Positions 1 through 11,145 are shown, counted from the first letter of the stretch. The stretch: 20,158 nt of DNA from Willaertia magna (GCA_902984215.1 CADWAF010000847.1:1-20158), one strand, 5' to 3'. Numbers and translations are program-made. The notes: generated by a model from the letters alone, not told the origin.

Positions 1-105
1 TTTATTTTTAATTTAAATAAGTTTGTTTCTCAATTCAACAAAATAATACACCATAATAGCATCACAACCAAAGCTATTTAATTATCTTGTTTCATTAATA
101 TCGAA

Positions 106-177
106 GGGAACATGGTCTAGTGGTATGATTCTCGCTTTGGGTGCGAGAGGCCCTGGGTTCGATTCCCAGTGTTCCCC
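106..177 (+). tRNA. tRNA-Pro, anticodon TGG
   Basis: Decodes CCN proline codons. The acceptor stem pairs GGGAACA (106-112) with TGTTCCC (170-176) and leaves C177 as discriminator. The anticodon stem is CTCGC (131-135) with GCGAG (143-147) around the loop TTTGGGT, placing TGG at 138-140. The internal pol III promoter is near consensus: A box TGGTCTAGTGG at 113-123 and B box GGTTCGATTCC at 156-166. The gene is 72 nt with no intron and no encoded CCA, as expected for a nuclear eukaryotic tRNA gene. All stems look paired, so this is the one gene in the window that appears intact. Confidence 0.96.
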
Positions 178-194
178 TTGTCGAAAGATAAGAA

Positions 195-198
195 TTTT
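195..198 (+). terminator. RNA polymerase III terminator of the tRNA gene
   Basis: The first run of four T on the coding strand after the tRNA lies 18 nt past its 3' end, with a second T4 run at 207-210 as backup. Such a run is the standard pol III stop. Assignment rests only on position. Confidence 0.6.
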
Positions 199-849
199 GG
201 AATATATTTTATTTTACTACAAAAAGAGTCCAACAAAAATAGTGAAAAATGACTCTTTCAGACTAGATGGATCTGAAAAATACACTTTTAGACATCTAAA
301 AAGCTAAAAAATAAATTTTCTAATGCCAATTCAGTTATCTAAAAAAAAACTTATTATTGAAACATATTTTCTATTAGCTAATTTTGAATGACAAAAAATA
401 ATTTTTACTATAATAAAAAAAACTACAATTACATAAATATCACATAATATGATTGGTTAAATACATTGTAATAAAAATAAAAGTTAAACTTACCATTTCT
501 ATAACTACCCTATCACAACCTCTCAGCACAGTCAAGTTTACAATTTCATTTATAAAAAATAAACAAACTAATTTTAATCTTAAATTCCTTTGTTTTTTTT
601 AAAGTTTTTTTTTGTAGATCAAATTTAAACTTGAGACTATGTAAATATAGTCTAAATTTTTACTATTGAGCTAAAGTTTTTTTTTTAATTCTTATTTATT
701 TTAACAGACAACAAGAAGAAGAGAAAATATAGTAAAAATAAAAAAAAAATTTATTTAAAAACACAATTTACTATATTTGAATCAAAAAAATCATAATTCA
801 AATATAAAAACACTTATTAAACTCAATAGTACATATACAAATATTTATA
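199..849. other. AT-rich stretch without a recognisable gene
   Basis: I see only A/T homopolymer runs and short AT-rich words. A 7-bp inverted repeat (AGACTAT at 634-640, ATAGTCT at 647-653) could form a small hairpin but is unremarkable at this composition. Traces of the decayed minus-strand gene A may reach into the right end of this stretch, but no frame can be followed with confidence below about 850. Confidence 0.5.
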
Positions 850-1763
850 ACTCCTTAAATATTAATAATCATTATTTACTTTTAATTTAAATGCAAAATA
901 ATAATCCTTTAAATGTTTCTTTTGTATAAAGAAAAAATTTTTTTTCATTAATATCTTTATGTAAATCATCTTATATCTTTATTTTAATTCCATATCATCT
1001 CTATATTTGACATAAATAATAAAAGTTGACTCTTTTTTAAAAATTAAATATTTTTTTTCATCATTAATATTTATAATAATATCTTTCATTAATTTAAATT
1101 TAAAATTATTTATAACTATATACTTTTTCTTGTTAAATTTTGTTTTTAATTTATTTCTATAAAAACAACCTAAATCAAATAATTTTTTAACTAAGACTTT
1201 TATTTGTAATAATAGTTTAGAATATTATTGTAATAAAGAAATTATTTATTAATAACAAAAATTATAACTTTAATTTACACATAATATCTAAATTAGTATT
1301 ATCTATTTATTTATTTAATTATATACCTTTAAATACTACTTTTATATTTGAAAAATTATAAGTATTTATCTAATAAGAATAAAGTTTTTTATCTTTTTGT
1401 GTCTAATAGTAAAATAGAAATATATTTTTAATATCTATATCATTAAAAATGTCATTTTTACTATATTTTATATAAATATTATTATAATCCTTTTCTATTC
1501 TCCTTTCATTTATTACAACAACTTCATTTATAACAGTTATTAGATAAATTGTTTTTCTTAATTTTTTTTTTATTACTATTAAAATTATCAATAAATAATT
1601 TTAGTGTTTTATGTTTAACTTTTATTATTTTGTATAAGTAATAAAATAAGTATTTTTTAGACTTCATATAAACAATTTTTGATCTAATTAAAAGATTATA
1701 TACTATTTTATATAATAACAACTTTACATATATTATCTTCAATTTACTTGCTAAATAAAAACC
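850..1763 (-). pseudogene. Decayed gene A, 3' part (downstream of the LINE insertion)
   Basis: Continuation of the minus-strand reading frame that enters the LINE from 7246. The frame resumes with GFYLASKLK at 1763 and runs open to a TAA at 1524-1526. After a frameshift in an A-run near 1565 a second frame runs to a TAG at 1403-1405. A further clean stretch of 78 codons lies at 1215-982, ends at TAA 979-981, and includes KKLFDLGCFYRNKL. Residues are Lys, Ile, Asn, Tyr and Leu rich. I recognise no domain. Several frames and internal stops show it is no longer coding. It might be a cellular gene or cargo of an AT-rich mobile or viral element; nothing here decides this. Confidence 0.5.
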
Positions 1764-1776
1764 ATTTTTTTTTAAA
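1764..1776. repeat. Left target-site duplication of LINE copy 1
   Basis: ATTTTTTTTTAAA (nine T) directly precedes the LINE 5' end and matches 7233-7245 exactly. The T-run/A-run junction is the kind of target nicked by APE-type LINE endonucleases. The motif is low-complexity, but the case is strengthened because the minus-strand frame reads in the same phase through both copies. Confidence 0.75.
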
Positions 1777-1791
1777 ACGAGCTTCGAAAAA

Positions 1792-3515
1792 ATGAAAAAA
1801 CAACATCCACAAAAATTTTGGGAATCGAAGCTTAGACAGAAGGAAAACCAGATAAGGGAATTAGAAAACAGCATAGAAGAGTTAAAGAACTATGTTAAAA
1901 TAATAAATAAACAACTGCAAGATAATAAGGAAATATTACTTCAATACCATGAAAAACAAAATAATAATCTAAATATTAATACTTGCTATCCCCAATGCAA
2001 TAATAATAATCTCAATTCAAACCTCGTCGTCAAATCTAATTCGATAATATCAGAACCCAATAAATCACTCAGAAAAAAGCACCATAACAATAGACACCAT
2101 CCCAAAAATCCTACAGGAACATCAACCAACCAAAGTTTCAAAATTGTCAAGGAATCAACCCAGGTCAACTCAGGCAGTAATAATTACAATGAAATTTCGG
2201 AACAAAATATCATTAACCAAAACAAACCAATTGTGAAAAGCCATAATCATTCCATGCTACGTCAACCACAAAACAACTCAACCAACGGAAAGCACAACAA
2301 TAAATTTTATCAAAAAAACCCTCCTACTAGCACTGACAACCCTCTCCAAAACAACTCAAAAGTATTGAGATACCCCTTATTAAATAATAAACATAATTTC
2401 TCAAGCTCTCACCACTCTGACACCTTTAATAACAATAATAAAATCATTATGATAGATAACAACGTTAACAACAATCAACCAATAACAAAAGAAAGTTCAA
2501 CGGTCAAGAGGAACAAGAACAAAAGAAAGTAACTGACTACTCATTAGGTCTAAGTATTTATACCACTGAACCAGTTGAAAGTAGCGAAATAGCTAAGTAC
2601 ATTGCTGTCCTACTAATGGGTTGTAAATATACTAAAACCTACAACCCCTTAAAAAAGAAACATGTACTACAAATATTCGCTAAGAACGAAGTAGAACTTA
2701 GCAATATTAAGAAAAAGTTGAACGCCAAAACCAATATTCAAAACGCGCCTTGTCTTTATATTGCGGCTAACATGAATTACAAGTCTGCACTTGCTGATGT
2801 AATCTACACCACCAAAAACGAAAGTGATTTGGTTGAACCGTTGAAGAGAATTATTAAAGTCCACCTCAACCAAAAATCAATTAAAGGTGTCAATATTTCT
2901 TTTAATAATGAAAAGAAAATGTATAGCATTAAAAGTACAACTAATGATTTAGGGGTGCACCAGGAATTACTAAATATCGGATTTGAAAATTTTAAGACAC
3001 TATATCAATTAGCAACTGAAGGGGTCAACAAAATCAGGTTACAATTACCCAAATCATTTAACGAAGACGACTGCATCAATGCAGTAAAAGAATTATTTCA
3101 AGTTACTCAAACTAATCTAATTCAAAGTAAACTTGAAATTAATCAAGCAAAGAGTTGGTTTGACGAAAATGACTACTACTACAACATTGAATATACCTGT
3201 AATGACATTAACAAGGTAAACAAAATTGTTAGTCTACAAGGATACCCACTTAAGGGTTTTTTAGATAGTGCAAGGATTGTATTCAAAGGGTTCACATCAG
3301 TTGGAGAGTATTATAGAAATAGACAAGAAAAACTCCTAATGCCCAAAACCTCTCAAACATTTAATTCAAACGACCAAATGGCTAACTTCAATGGTATTGA
3401 AACTCGTCTTAATAACCAAGACAAAAAGATTAAATCAATGCATAAGGACATGGAAGAAATTAAGGAGCAGTTGAAAATTATCCTTCTAAAATTGGATAAT
3501 AGTTCTAGGAGATGA
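1792..3515 (+). pseudogene. LINE copy 1 ORF1 protein (nucleic-acid-binding type), frameshifted
   Basis: ORF1 proteins of LINEs coat the element RNA in the RNP. It starts MKKQHPQKFWESKLRQ at 1792. Residues about 12-45 form a charged heptad-like coiled coil; next comes a long Asn/Gln/His/Ser-rich linker (to about residue 230), then a folded Lys-rich region (from MGCKYTKTYNP at 2616) and a second coiled coil at the C terminus (MHKDMEEIKEQLKIILLKLD) ending at TGA 3513-3515. A 7-nt deletion near 2479-2482 relative to copy 2 shifts the frame, so the first frame ends at 2532 and the second, in the correct frame, runs 2483-3515. No CCHC zinc knuckle is visible. Undamaged length, from copy 2, would be 576 aa. 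The stop overlaps the ORF2 start as ATGA. Confidence 0.88.
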
Positions 3516-6500
3516 CTTTTCTAAATCTTTGCTGTTACAATGTCAATGGTTTAATAGACACTTCCAATAAATATAAAAAAGAAAAAGAAATTATATAAAC
3601 CATTGACTATTACAATCTAGACCTTGTCTGTCTTTCTGAATGTCATCTTAATTCCCAAAATAAAAGAAACTTAGTCTATAATACGTCCAAGTTATTTCGT
3701 AAACAAACTTACATTAATTATAATAATGCATATAATAGTACAGCCATAATTACAAAGTACAACAATAGAAATCGAAAATCTTCTATCAACTTTGTTATTA
3801 TTCCTGGAAGAGTTCAATATCTTAGATTAATCATTAAAAATAGATTAATCCATGTTATAAATATATACAATTATACCCAAAGATATCCTGAAGAACTAGA
3901 AGATGAACTAATTAGTAAAATAAACATTTTACTAACAGAAATAAGTAATGAACCAATTATTTTTATGGGTGATTTAAATTGTGAAATACTAAATCCCAAT
4001 AATAACAACTTAAGAACCCAAAAGTAGATTAATCTAATTAGAAGATTCAATTTGAACACATTTAACTATAGTAATTTCTCTTACATTAGGCAACAAAACA
4101 ATAACCTTATCAAAACCAAGATTGACCACATAGCTCTCTCTTTCTACTTTAAAATTATTAAAGAAATCAATATTAATCCCATCACAACAAACGACCACAA
4201 ACCAATAGGAGTGACAGTTGAACTCAACCTTAAAACAAGCTGGAGAATGACAATTGCTAAAGATAAACTATTAAATGATACAATGATTAAAAATACTACC
4301 TCCTGGAATGAAATTAGAGAGCAAATTCTTAAGAATATTAAGGAAAACTCCTCCCAATATAGAAACTTTAATAACAACAAAAACTATAAAGAATTATTTG
4401 AAATAGACAAGAAGATTAAATCTATTGAGGAAAATCTCAATCCAATAAATAATAGAGAAAGAATAGAACTGTTTAAAATTAGGAAAGAAATTATAAGGAC
4501 AATTAACTTTGATTATAAATTGAAAATCATAAACTTAATTAACAACCCTAAGGAAAAACTTATGTTTAAATTTGACAATTTACTTAATAGAAATTCATGC
4601 AACTGGAATGAAATTTTCAATTCAATTAGTAAAGACAATATTGTTAAATTTTTTAAGGAAAAGTTTACAAAAGATAGCTCTAGAACCATTAATTTCACTA
4701 TCCCTAAATCAACAATTAATAAGAGACCAAAGTCATTCAAAATTAAACTTGAAGATTTAAAAGAAGCTATTAACAATATGAAATCAAACACACCTAGCAT
4801 TGATATGTTGCCAATAACACAACTCAAACTTTTAAACGATAACCAACTCAATATTTTTAAGAACAAACTTAATGAATTTATTAGAAGAAAAAGGTGATAT
4901 TGATGACGAACTCAAAAAAGGTTGGATAAAATTAATTCCCAAAAAGGATATTGTAACATCTCCAAAGGATTTAAGATCAATCACAATAATGCCCATTGAA
5001 TATAGAATCTTGTTTAATATAATCACAAAAAAACTCAAGACATGGGCATCTAAACATATAAATGTCAGACAACAAGCTTTCTTCCCAAATAGGGAAACAG
5101 CAAATAATATTCTAATAATTAAATCTTTATTTTATCTTGAAAAAAAAATTGGAATGGTAAACCTTGATATAGAAGGTGCATATGATCATGTAGATGAAGA
5201 GTTAATTAGATTGGCTCTCTCATATTGTAAGATTCTAAATAATCTAACAAACTTCATCTGTAATGCATATAAAAATCATCAACTCCAGTTAAAAATTGAA
5301 GATGAACTAACAGAACCATTCCCCAAAACCAAAGGAATCCCACAAAGATGTTCTCTTGCTCCATTAATTTACGATATGATAACCCAACTCTTAATTGATA
5401 AAGCAATAGAACAATGGAACTTACCAATCAAACTCTACTTAAATGCGAATGAAATTGGCCTTCTAAACTTTGCTGATGATCTCACATTAATTGGTATGCC
5501 TGATAAGAATTTTCAAATCAGACTAAATCAGATTAACTAATGGCTACAACAAATCAAATTAAAAATAGCTCCTAGTAAATCTCTTTTTACACAAAGAAAT
5601 ACTAAACCAATTCAACTCAATATTAATAATATAATTATTCCAGAAACGGAAGATCAAAGATTACTAGGAGGATTCCTTATGGAAGACAAACTCTTGGATG
5701 AGGAAGTCGAAAAAAGAATAGGGAAAATTAAGGAAATCCTTAAATTATTTCCTAAAGAAAAACATTATCTCAAAAATTTGAATATTATACTAAGTTGTAA
5801 AACATTCTTTAATTTTATCCATTTAAGTAGAACCAACTGCATTAAATCAAAATTTTTGGATAAAGTAGACTTAGAAATTAGAAATAATATGAAAAGAATC
5901 CTCAAATTGGATAAACGAATAAAATCAAAGATTTTCTATAATCCTATTGATAAAGGCGGATTAAATATTAAAAAGATGGTTGCTGTCTCAAACAGCCAAC
6001 TCATTAACACAATCATCAAAAAAGTCAATTCCAACAATTCATTATTATCTAACCTCCTTAAAAAGGCTATAATTAAAGCATCAAAAAAAAGAAGAAAAAA
6101 CAAATACAAATCAATTAATATTTATGAAAAATTCGTTACCCTATTAGACGACTTTAATATTAGTCCATTCACCCCCAAGGAAATCGAATTTAATTTAAGC
6201 CCAAAACATGGAAGATGTAAGAAATTTGAAATTTACACTGATGGTAGTAAAACTCTCAACTATACTGGTATGGGCATTATTATAAAGTCAAAAAAGGGAA
6301 CATCTAAATACTCAGTCAAAATTAACAAAGCCTACTCCCACAACATTGCTGAACTGGGAAATATTATTTATGCTATCAAATTATTACCAGCCAAAGCAGA
6401 AGCTAAAATCTACACAGATAGTCAAATCGCCCTATAGGTCCTTACCAACAACCAGTATAATGATATTTTCAAACTCTTCCAAATTGAATTTAAAAAACTC

Positions 6501-7190
6501 ATAAAAGATTTTCAACTTAAAATTACTCTACATAAGGTCAAAGGCCATTCAAATAACCAAGGAAATAATGAAGCCGACTTGGCAGTGAGAGAGGCCCTCC
6601 ATAAAACGAAATTATTTGATTTAAGAAGAATTTTCTCAGAGGCAAACCTTATTTTCATAGAGAAAAAAACCATATTATTTGACCTTAAACTTAATATTTA
6701 TCGTTTCTTTCAAGAAACAGAACCTATAAGCGATAACTTATGGTGGAAAGGAACTTTAAGATTTTTAAAAAACAATATAAAATCCCCACAAGAACAAATT
6801 GCAGTTTGGAGAAATATCAATAACTGTCATGTTATTCCATTTAAAGAATTTATATGTGACAAATGTAAAGTAACATGTAATTTAAATCATTTAATACTTG
6901 AATGCCAAAAAAATTTGACTAATAGAAAGTGGGCTAGTGAAAAAATCCAAGAGATGACTAGATTAATCCCCATATTCACACTATATTCAAATGGTATTAG
7001 AAATGACAATTTATATATAAATATTAAAGGAACACTCTCAAAGAAAGATATACCCTGGTTAAAGAAAAACCCCAGTATTATGAAAGAATAGGGTAATATT
7101 CAGGCGGTAACAACCCTTCTTGTAGGTAAAGCACATAAACTTCTCTGGGAAGAATATTATAAAAAAGTTAAAGAAACTCACAATAATTAA
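3512..7190 (+). pseudogene. LINE copy 1 ORF2: APE endonuclease, reverse transcriptase, RNase H; broken
   Basis: Encodes the target-primed reverse transcription machinery. ATG at 3512 overlaps the ORF1 stop. The endonuclease part shows CCYNVNGL, SECH, FMGDLNC, IDHIALS and NDHKPIG (to about 4230). RT motif A is NLDIEGAYDHVDE (Asp at 5166), motif B GIPQRCSLAP, motif C FADDLTLIG at 5469. RNase H has Asp 6240 (YTDGSK), Glu 6351 (AELGN), Asp 6417 (YTDSQ) and Asp 6576 (NNEADLAV). A C-terminal CX2CX7HX4C motif starts near 6855. Premature stops: TAA 3596, TAG 4025 (Trp in copy 2), TAA 5538 (Gln in copy 2), TAG 6435 and TAG 7089. A 4-nt insertion near 4888-4892 shifts the frame. True end TAA 7188-7190. 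Intact length would be about 1,224 aa. Confidence 0.93.
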
Positions 7191-7232
7191 TTGTAATATA
7201 TCCCTCTGGGGATTCAATAATAAAATAGATAA

Positions 7233-7245
7233 ATTTTTTTTTAAA
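7233..7245. repeat. Right target-site duplication of LINE copy 1
   Basis: Exact copy of the 13-bp ATTTTTTTTTAAA at 1764-1776, placed directly after the LINE tail. In the minus strand it encodes the NLKKN of gene A in the same phase as the left copy. Confidence 0.75.
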
Positions 7246-8275
7246 TTATCCATATCTTTTCTTAATACCTCATAAACTATATCCATCTCATTTTTTTCTA
7301 GAGTAGATTAAAATATAGTGAATAAAAAATAATTTTCTAATCGCTTTCTTTTAACAGGATAAAATTTATTAATTGTAATAAATAATAGATAAAAATTTAT
7401 TATATTGTTTTTAAACAATAAAATTCTATTAATATTCATTGTAAAAGAATATGTATAATTATTGAATTTTGTAAATTTATGAATATAAATAAAATAATTA
7501 TAACTATCATAAATATCATTTATCTTTAAACTATCACTGTTTTTATAAAAATCTTTATAATAATTAATATCTCTAATAAAATCCTTATAAAAATTAAATT
7601 TCATTTCAAATTGAAATAATAGAAATAATTATCAAGTTTTTGGTTATAATTGTATATTGTATTATTAGAGATATTTTGATTTTTAAAAAAATAATATTTA
7701 TACTCTTTACAATAAAATATTCTTTATTGTTTTTGTATTTTATAAAATTGTAAAAATTTTTCAAAATTTAATAAATATACTAAATCTAAAATATCTCTAC
7801 TATTAACTGTTTGTGTTATAAAATTATTTAAAATTAAATTTTTAAATAATTCAAAAAGTTATTTACTATTTATTTTAGAGCTTCTAAATTTTAAAATATA
7901 TATTGCTATTCATTCAATAATATTTTTAATATTAATAAATATATATTTATTTAAAAAACCTTTACTAAAATAAGATAAAACGGAAAATAAATCAAAATTT
8001 TGATCATTAATATTATTGTAATAATTTAATAAACAATTTTCTTCCAAATCAGAATAATTTTTATTTTCTTTATCAAACCTAAAATTGTTATCTCTTTAAT
8101 CTTCTAAATAATTAATTTCTTCTTCTAATTTTCTTTTCAATTCCATCAAATCAAGTTCTTTTTGTTATTCAAAATCACTAATATCTTCTAATTAATCTTC
8201 TTGTTATTTAAAACTACTAATATTTTCTTCTGTGAATTCAATTATATTTTTAGTAAAAAAATTTTACTAAAAATA
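7246..8275 (-). pseudogene. Decayed gene A, 5' part (unrecognised protein)
   Basis: A minus-strand frame can be followed from TKNIIEFTEENISSF (about 8265) through an acidic coiled-coil-like region (DLMELKRKLEEEINYLED) and a hydrophobic, Tyr/Phe/Asn-rich body. A one-base shift occurs near 7604, then MKFNFYKDFIRDINYY (7604) runs to TAA 7308-7310 and on to DMDNLKKN at the LINE boundary. Six TAA codons interrupt the first part, nearly all where Gln would suit (flanked by Gln, Glu or Lys), and there is one TGA. The frame resumes across the LINE at 1763, so the pre-insertion gene was roughly 640 codons. I recognise no family. No intact start codon is visible. Confidence 0.55.
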
Positions 8276-8523
8276 GTTATTATTTCTTTTTATTAGATTC
8301 AATAAATTTTTGAATACGCTTTTTTTATTAAGTATTTTTTTTAATCAAATAAAAATAATTTTTTTTTAATAAATTTTTTTGTTAAAATCCTTTTAAAATT
8401 AAAATCCCTATATAGTACCTTATATATAAGCAAAAGTGCTTTATAAAGCAATAATTGTAAATTAATTTAAATCATCAATCATCAAAAAAAAATTAATAAT
8501 TTTTAATAAAAAAATAACTTAAC
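8276..8523. promoter_or_regulatory. Shared spacer between divergent decayed genes A and B, with TATA-like boxes
   Basis: The start regions of gene A (minus) and gene B (plus) face away from each other across about 250 nt. The spacer holds TATATATAAG at 8421-8430, about 95 nt before the B start region, and the self-complementary CTATATAG at 8408-8415, which could serve either strand. At this AT content TATA-like words occur by chance, so the promoter call relies on the head-to-head layout. Confidence 0.35.
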
Positions 8524-10961
8524 ATAAACAATAAATTTGTTAATTCTTCAAATAATAGATTAACAAGTATTTTTAATAACGGTTTTAGATGAAATGTTAA
8601 TAAAACAATATTATTTATTAATAACAACAATAATAATAATAACAGAAATAATCAAAAAATATCCACTAGTATTTGAATAAGAAATAATAATTGATTATCA
8701 ACAAATACTTTTAATAACAAATCAACAAGTGCTTCTAATAATTACTTTAGATAAAATGCTAATGAAACAATATTATTTGTTAGTAATAATAATAAAAATA
8801 ATCAAACATCAGATCATTAATATTATTATAATAATTTAATAAACTATTTTAGTTCTAATAATAAACATAAAAATAATCAAATATCTGATGGTTCTAATAA
8901 TAAATATAGAAATAATCAAACAAGTAATACTAATAATAATACTTTTATTAATTCTTCGAATAATGAATTAATAAATGTTTTCAATAATAGTTTTAAATGA
9001 GATACTAATAAAACATTATCTATTAACCTTAATTGAACCATTAATATTTTATTTAATAGAAATAACTTTAATTATACTAGTAAAAAACTAATGTCTAAAA
9101 TATAACATTGGAAAAATATATTATCTCTTTATAATCACATAAAAAGAACAAAATATCTATTATACTTAAGAACTAATACTTTTTTAAACAATAATTCTAA
9201 TTACAATAGTGGTTCTTTAAATAAAAGATCAATTAATAATTCTTTAAACACCAATTAATTGAAAAAAACAGAATCAAGTAAATATATGTTAAAAGAGTTA
9301 AAAAAACTTTTAAATTTTATAAAGTACCACAATTTTATAATAATACACAAAATAATTTAATTCTTAATAGTAACATTACAACTGTTAATTATATATTCAA
9401 ATTTAATCCTTTTGGTCACAATAATTTCAGGGAATATTTTATAAATATATTATCAAAAGAAATATTATAAAAACAACAAATAAACATAAATGATTTAATT
9501 TTTTACTGTGAAAATGTGATTTTAAAAAATGAAAAACAAGTTTTTTATTTTAGAATGAACAATAATAAATTTGTAAAATAAATAGAAAAGCTAAAGAAAT
9601 CTTATTATAAAAAACTAATATATAAATTACCAATAAATTTTTAAAAGAAAATATAACATATTTAAAATCAAAGGAATTACATATTTATTGTAATAATGTA
9701 AATAAAATTTTAAAACAATATCTCGACAGAATTATTAATAGAAATTTTGAATAGAAAAATTTTCATTTTCTATATAACGTATTTAATTAATTATATAAAT
9801 TACAACCAAAATTCGTTAAAAGTTTTCTTTAAAAAGTTTATAAACTTTTTAAACTTTTTTGTTAAAAACTTTAGAATAGTTTATAACAGTGAAATATTTA
9901 ATACTTTCTTTATTACAGCAATAAATTATTAATATTCTTTAGACAACTTAACTACTAGACTAATGTTTAATATATTTAAACAAATTAATAAAAGAAAATA
10001 AATAAAGTTCTTTAATTTGGATATTTACAGACCTATAATTATATTTAAAACTAAACTTTTCAGAAAAGCTTTAACAAAGATAAACTATTAGTTAAAAAAA
10101 CAAGAAATTATCTTTATTTTAGATTGTTAAATTGTTTAATATTTAAAAATAGATTTCTTACTAATTTAGTTAAAACATAAAAATTTTGTAAATACTTTGA
10201 AATAAAATATTAAAACACAAGGATTTCAAGATTTTAAATTTATATTACCTAATATTTTAAGCTTATATATTGTTATAAAAGGTTTTAATTTAAGGAAAAA
10301 AATTTAAACAAAGTATATAGAAAAAAAGTGAATTTTTAAAGTTTACTAAATATATTTTATACATTAATTTATATAATAATTTACCAATTTTTATGTTAAT
10401 AGTAAATATAAAGAAAAAAAAATACAACAAACATTTCATTCAGTATAGACTATAATAATAATTTTGAATATAGTAAGATTGAAGTTCTTGTGTTTGATGA
10501 AAAAAAAAGTATAACTATAATAAAGTTTATTATTTATTAAAAATAAACATGATTTTTAATTTTAATAGAGTCAAATTATTAATCATAGTGTTCAATATGT
10601 TGTAGTTAAATTAAATTAAATATATTTTGAAATTATAAATAAAAATTTTTATATTATTAATACAAGATATATTTTATATAAAATCAATTTCTTACTTTAT
10701 TTGATATTTCAGATAATAATTATGTTTATTGTAAAGATGATAAAGTTTTTATTGTTAATGATTATTTTAATTATAATGTAAAATCATTAACTAAACAATA
10801 TCTTCAGTAAATTTACAAATACTTTTCTACTAATAGTAATTATAAAAATGTAGTTATAAAAGAAAAAAGATTTTTTATTTATACTTAATATTAATCTACA
10901 ATTACAAAACGAAGAAAAAGATCCTCTAGTAATGGATATTTATGATAATTTTTTAAACTAA
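8524..10961 (+). pseudogene. Decayed gene B (Asn-rich N terminus, unrecognised)
   Basis: A plus-strand reading frame can be followed in pieces. 8524-9050 is Asn/Ser-rich, with an ATA at 8524 where a start ATG may once have been. Then come about 9311-9640 (FYKVPQFYNNTQNN to YKLPINF), 9647-9750 (ENITYLKSKELHIYCNN), 9747 to about 10136 (NRKIFIFYITYLI to FIFILDC-like), 10436-10540 (SFSIDYNNNFEYSKIEV), 10688-10888 (FLTLFDISDNNYVYC) and about 10889-10961, ending NEEKDPLVMDIYDNFLN and TAA. TAA interrupts at Gln-like positions, and TGA at positions where sister repeats have Arg or Glu. I recognise no domain. Pieces of order and ending suggest one gene of about 800 codons. It may be cellular, viral or mobile-element cargo. 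Confidence 0.45.
8539..9030 (+). repeat. Three degenerate copies of an Asn-rich coding repeat in gene B
   Basis: Similar blocks begin near 8539, 8680 and 8946. Each encodes a variant of NN-x-L-(3-6)-FNN, then F-(R/K)-stop-(N/D)-x-N-(K/E)-T followed by Asn runs. The position after F-(R/K) is TGA, TAA and TGA in the three copies, consistent with a lost Arg or Trp codon. Between blocks two and three lie two further short AATAATCAAA(C/T)ATC(A/T)GAT-like repeats. Boundaries are approximate. Confidence 0.45.
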
Positions 10962-11145
10962 CTATAAAATTTGATATTAATATTAAATTTATTTTTTATT
11001 TTTTTTATTGTCCTATATTTTAATGTTTTTTCAAAGATTTATTTGTAGACTTTACAAAAAAAATTTGTGTATTCTTTTTTTAAGTAATTTTTAAAATTTA
11101 TTTATTTAATATTATTTTTTTATATATTAACCACTTGGAATCCTT
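10962..11145. other. AT-rich intergenic stretch
   Basis: T-rich homopolymer sequence after the gene B stop. No open frame, RNA gene or repeat could be supported. Confidence 0.5.

Larger units (their letters stand above)
1777..7232 (+). mobile_element. LINE (non-LTR retrotransposon) copy 1, full length, inactivated
   Basis: Two-ORF LINE of about 5.46 kb with a very short 5' leader (element start near CGAGCTTC, 14 nt before the ORF1 ATG), ORF1, ORF2 (APE endonuclease, reverse transcriptase, RNase H, C-terminal Cys/His motif), and a 3' UTR of about 42 nt ending in an AATAAAATAGATAA-type tail. It is flanked by a 13-bp direct repeat. A second copy at 12856-17417 confirms the 5' boundary: similarity begins at the same CGAGCTTC. 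The domain order resembles RNase H-bearing LINE groups such as I/Tad-like clades; the clade is inference. Both ORFs carry disabling changes, so the copy is not autonomous. Confidence 0.92.

Noticed and set aside
125..307. 60-codon plus-strand open frame over the tRNA
   Set aside because: It starts inside the tRNA-Pro gene and encodes nothing protein-like; it is a by-product of the tRNA sequence.
634..653. 7-bp inverted repeat AGACTAT/ATAGTCT
   Set aside because: Short stem in very AT-rich DNA with no associated gene or T-run pattern; expected by chance.
4144..5038. Minus-strand open frames inside LINE ORF2 (also 15598-15996 and others)
   Set aside because: Leu/Ile/Ser-rich mirror frames of the Lys/Asn-rich sense coding strand, repeated at the same place in both LINE copies; no independent features.
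106..7232. tRNA-gene-targeted integration of the LINE, as in dictyostelid TRE elements
   Set aside because: The LINE starts about 1.6 kb from the tRNA and its duplication lies in a T-run/A-run within another gene, so proximity is probably incidental.
300..11140. Terminal inverted repeats bounding the A-B gene pair
   Set aside because: By-eye comparison of 300-900 with the reverse complement of 10960-11140 found only A/T homopolymer matches.
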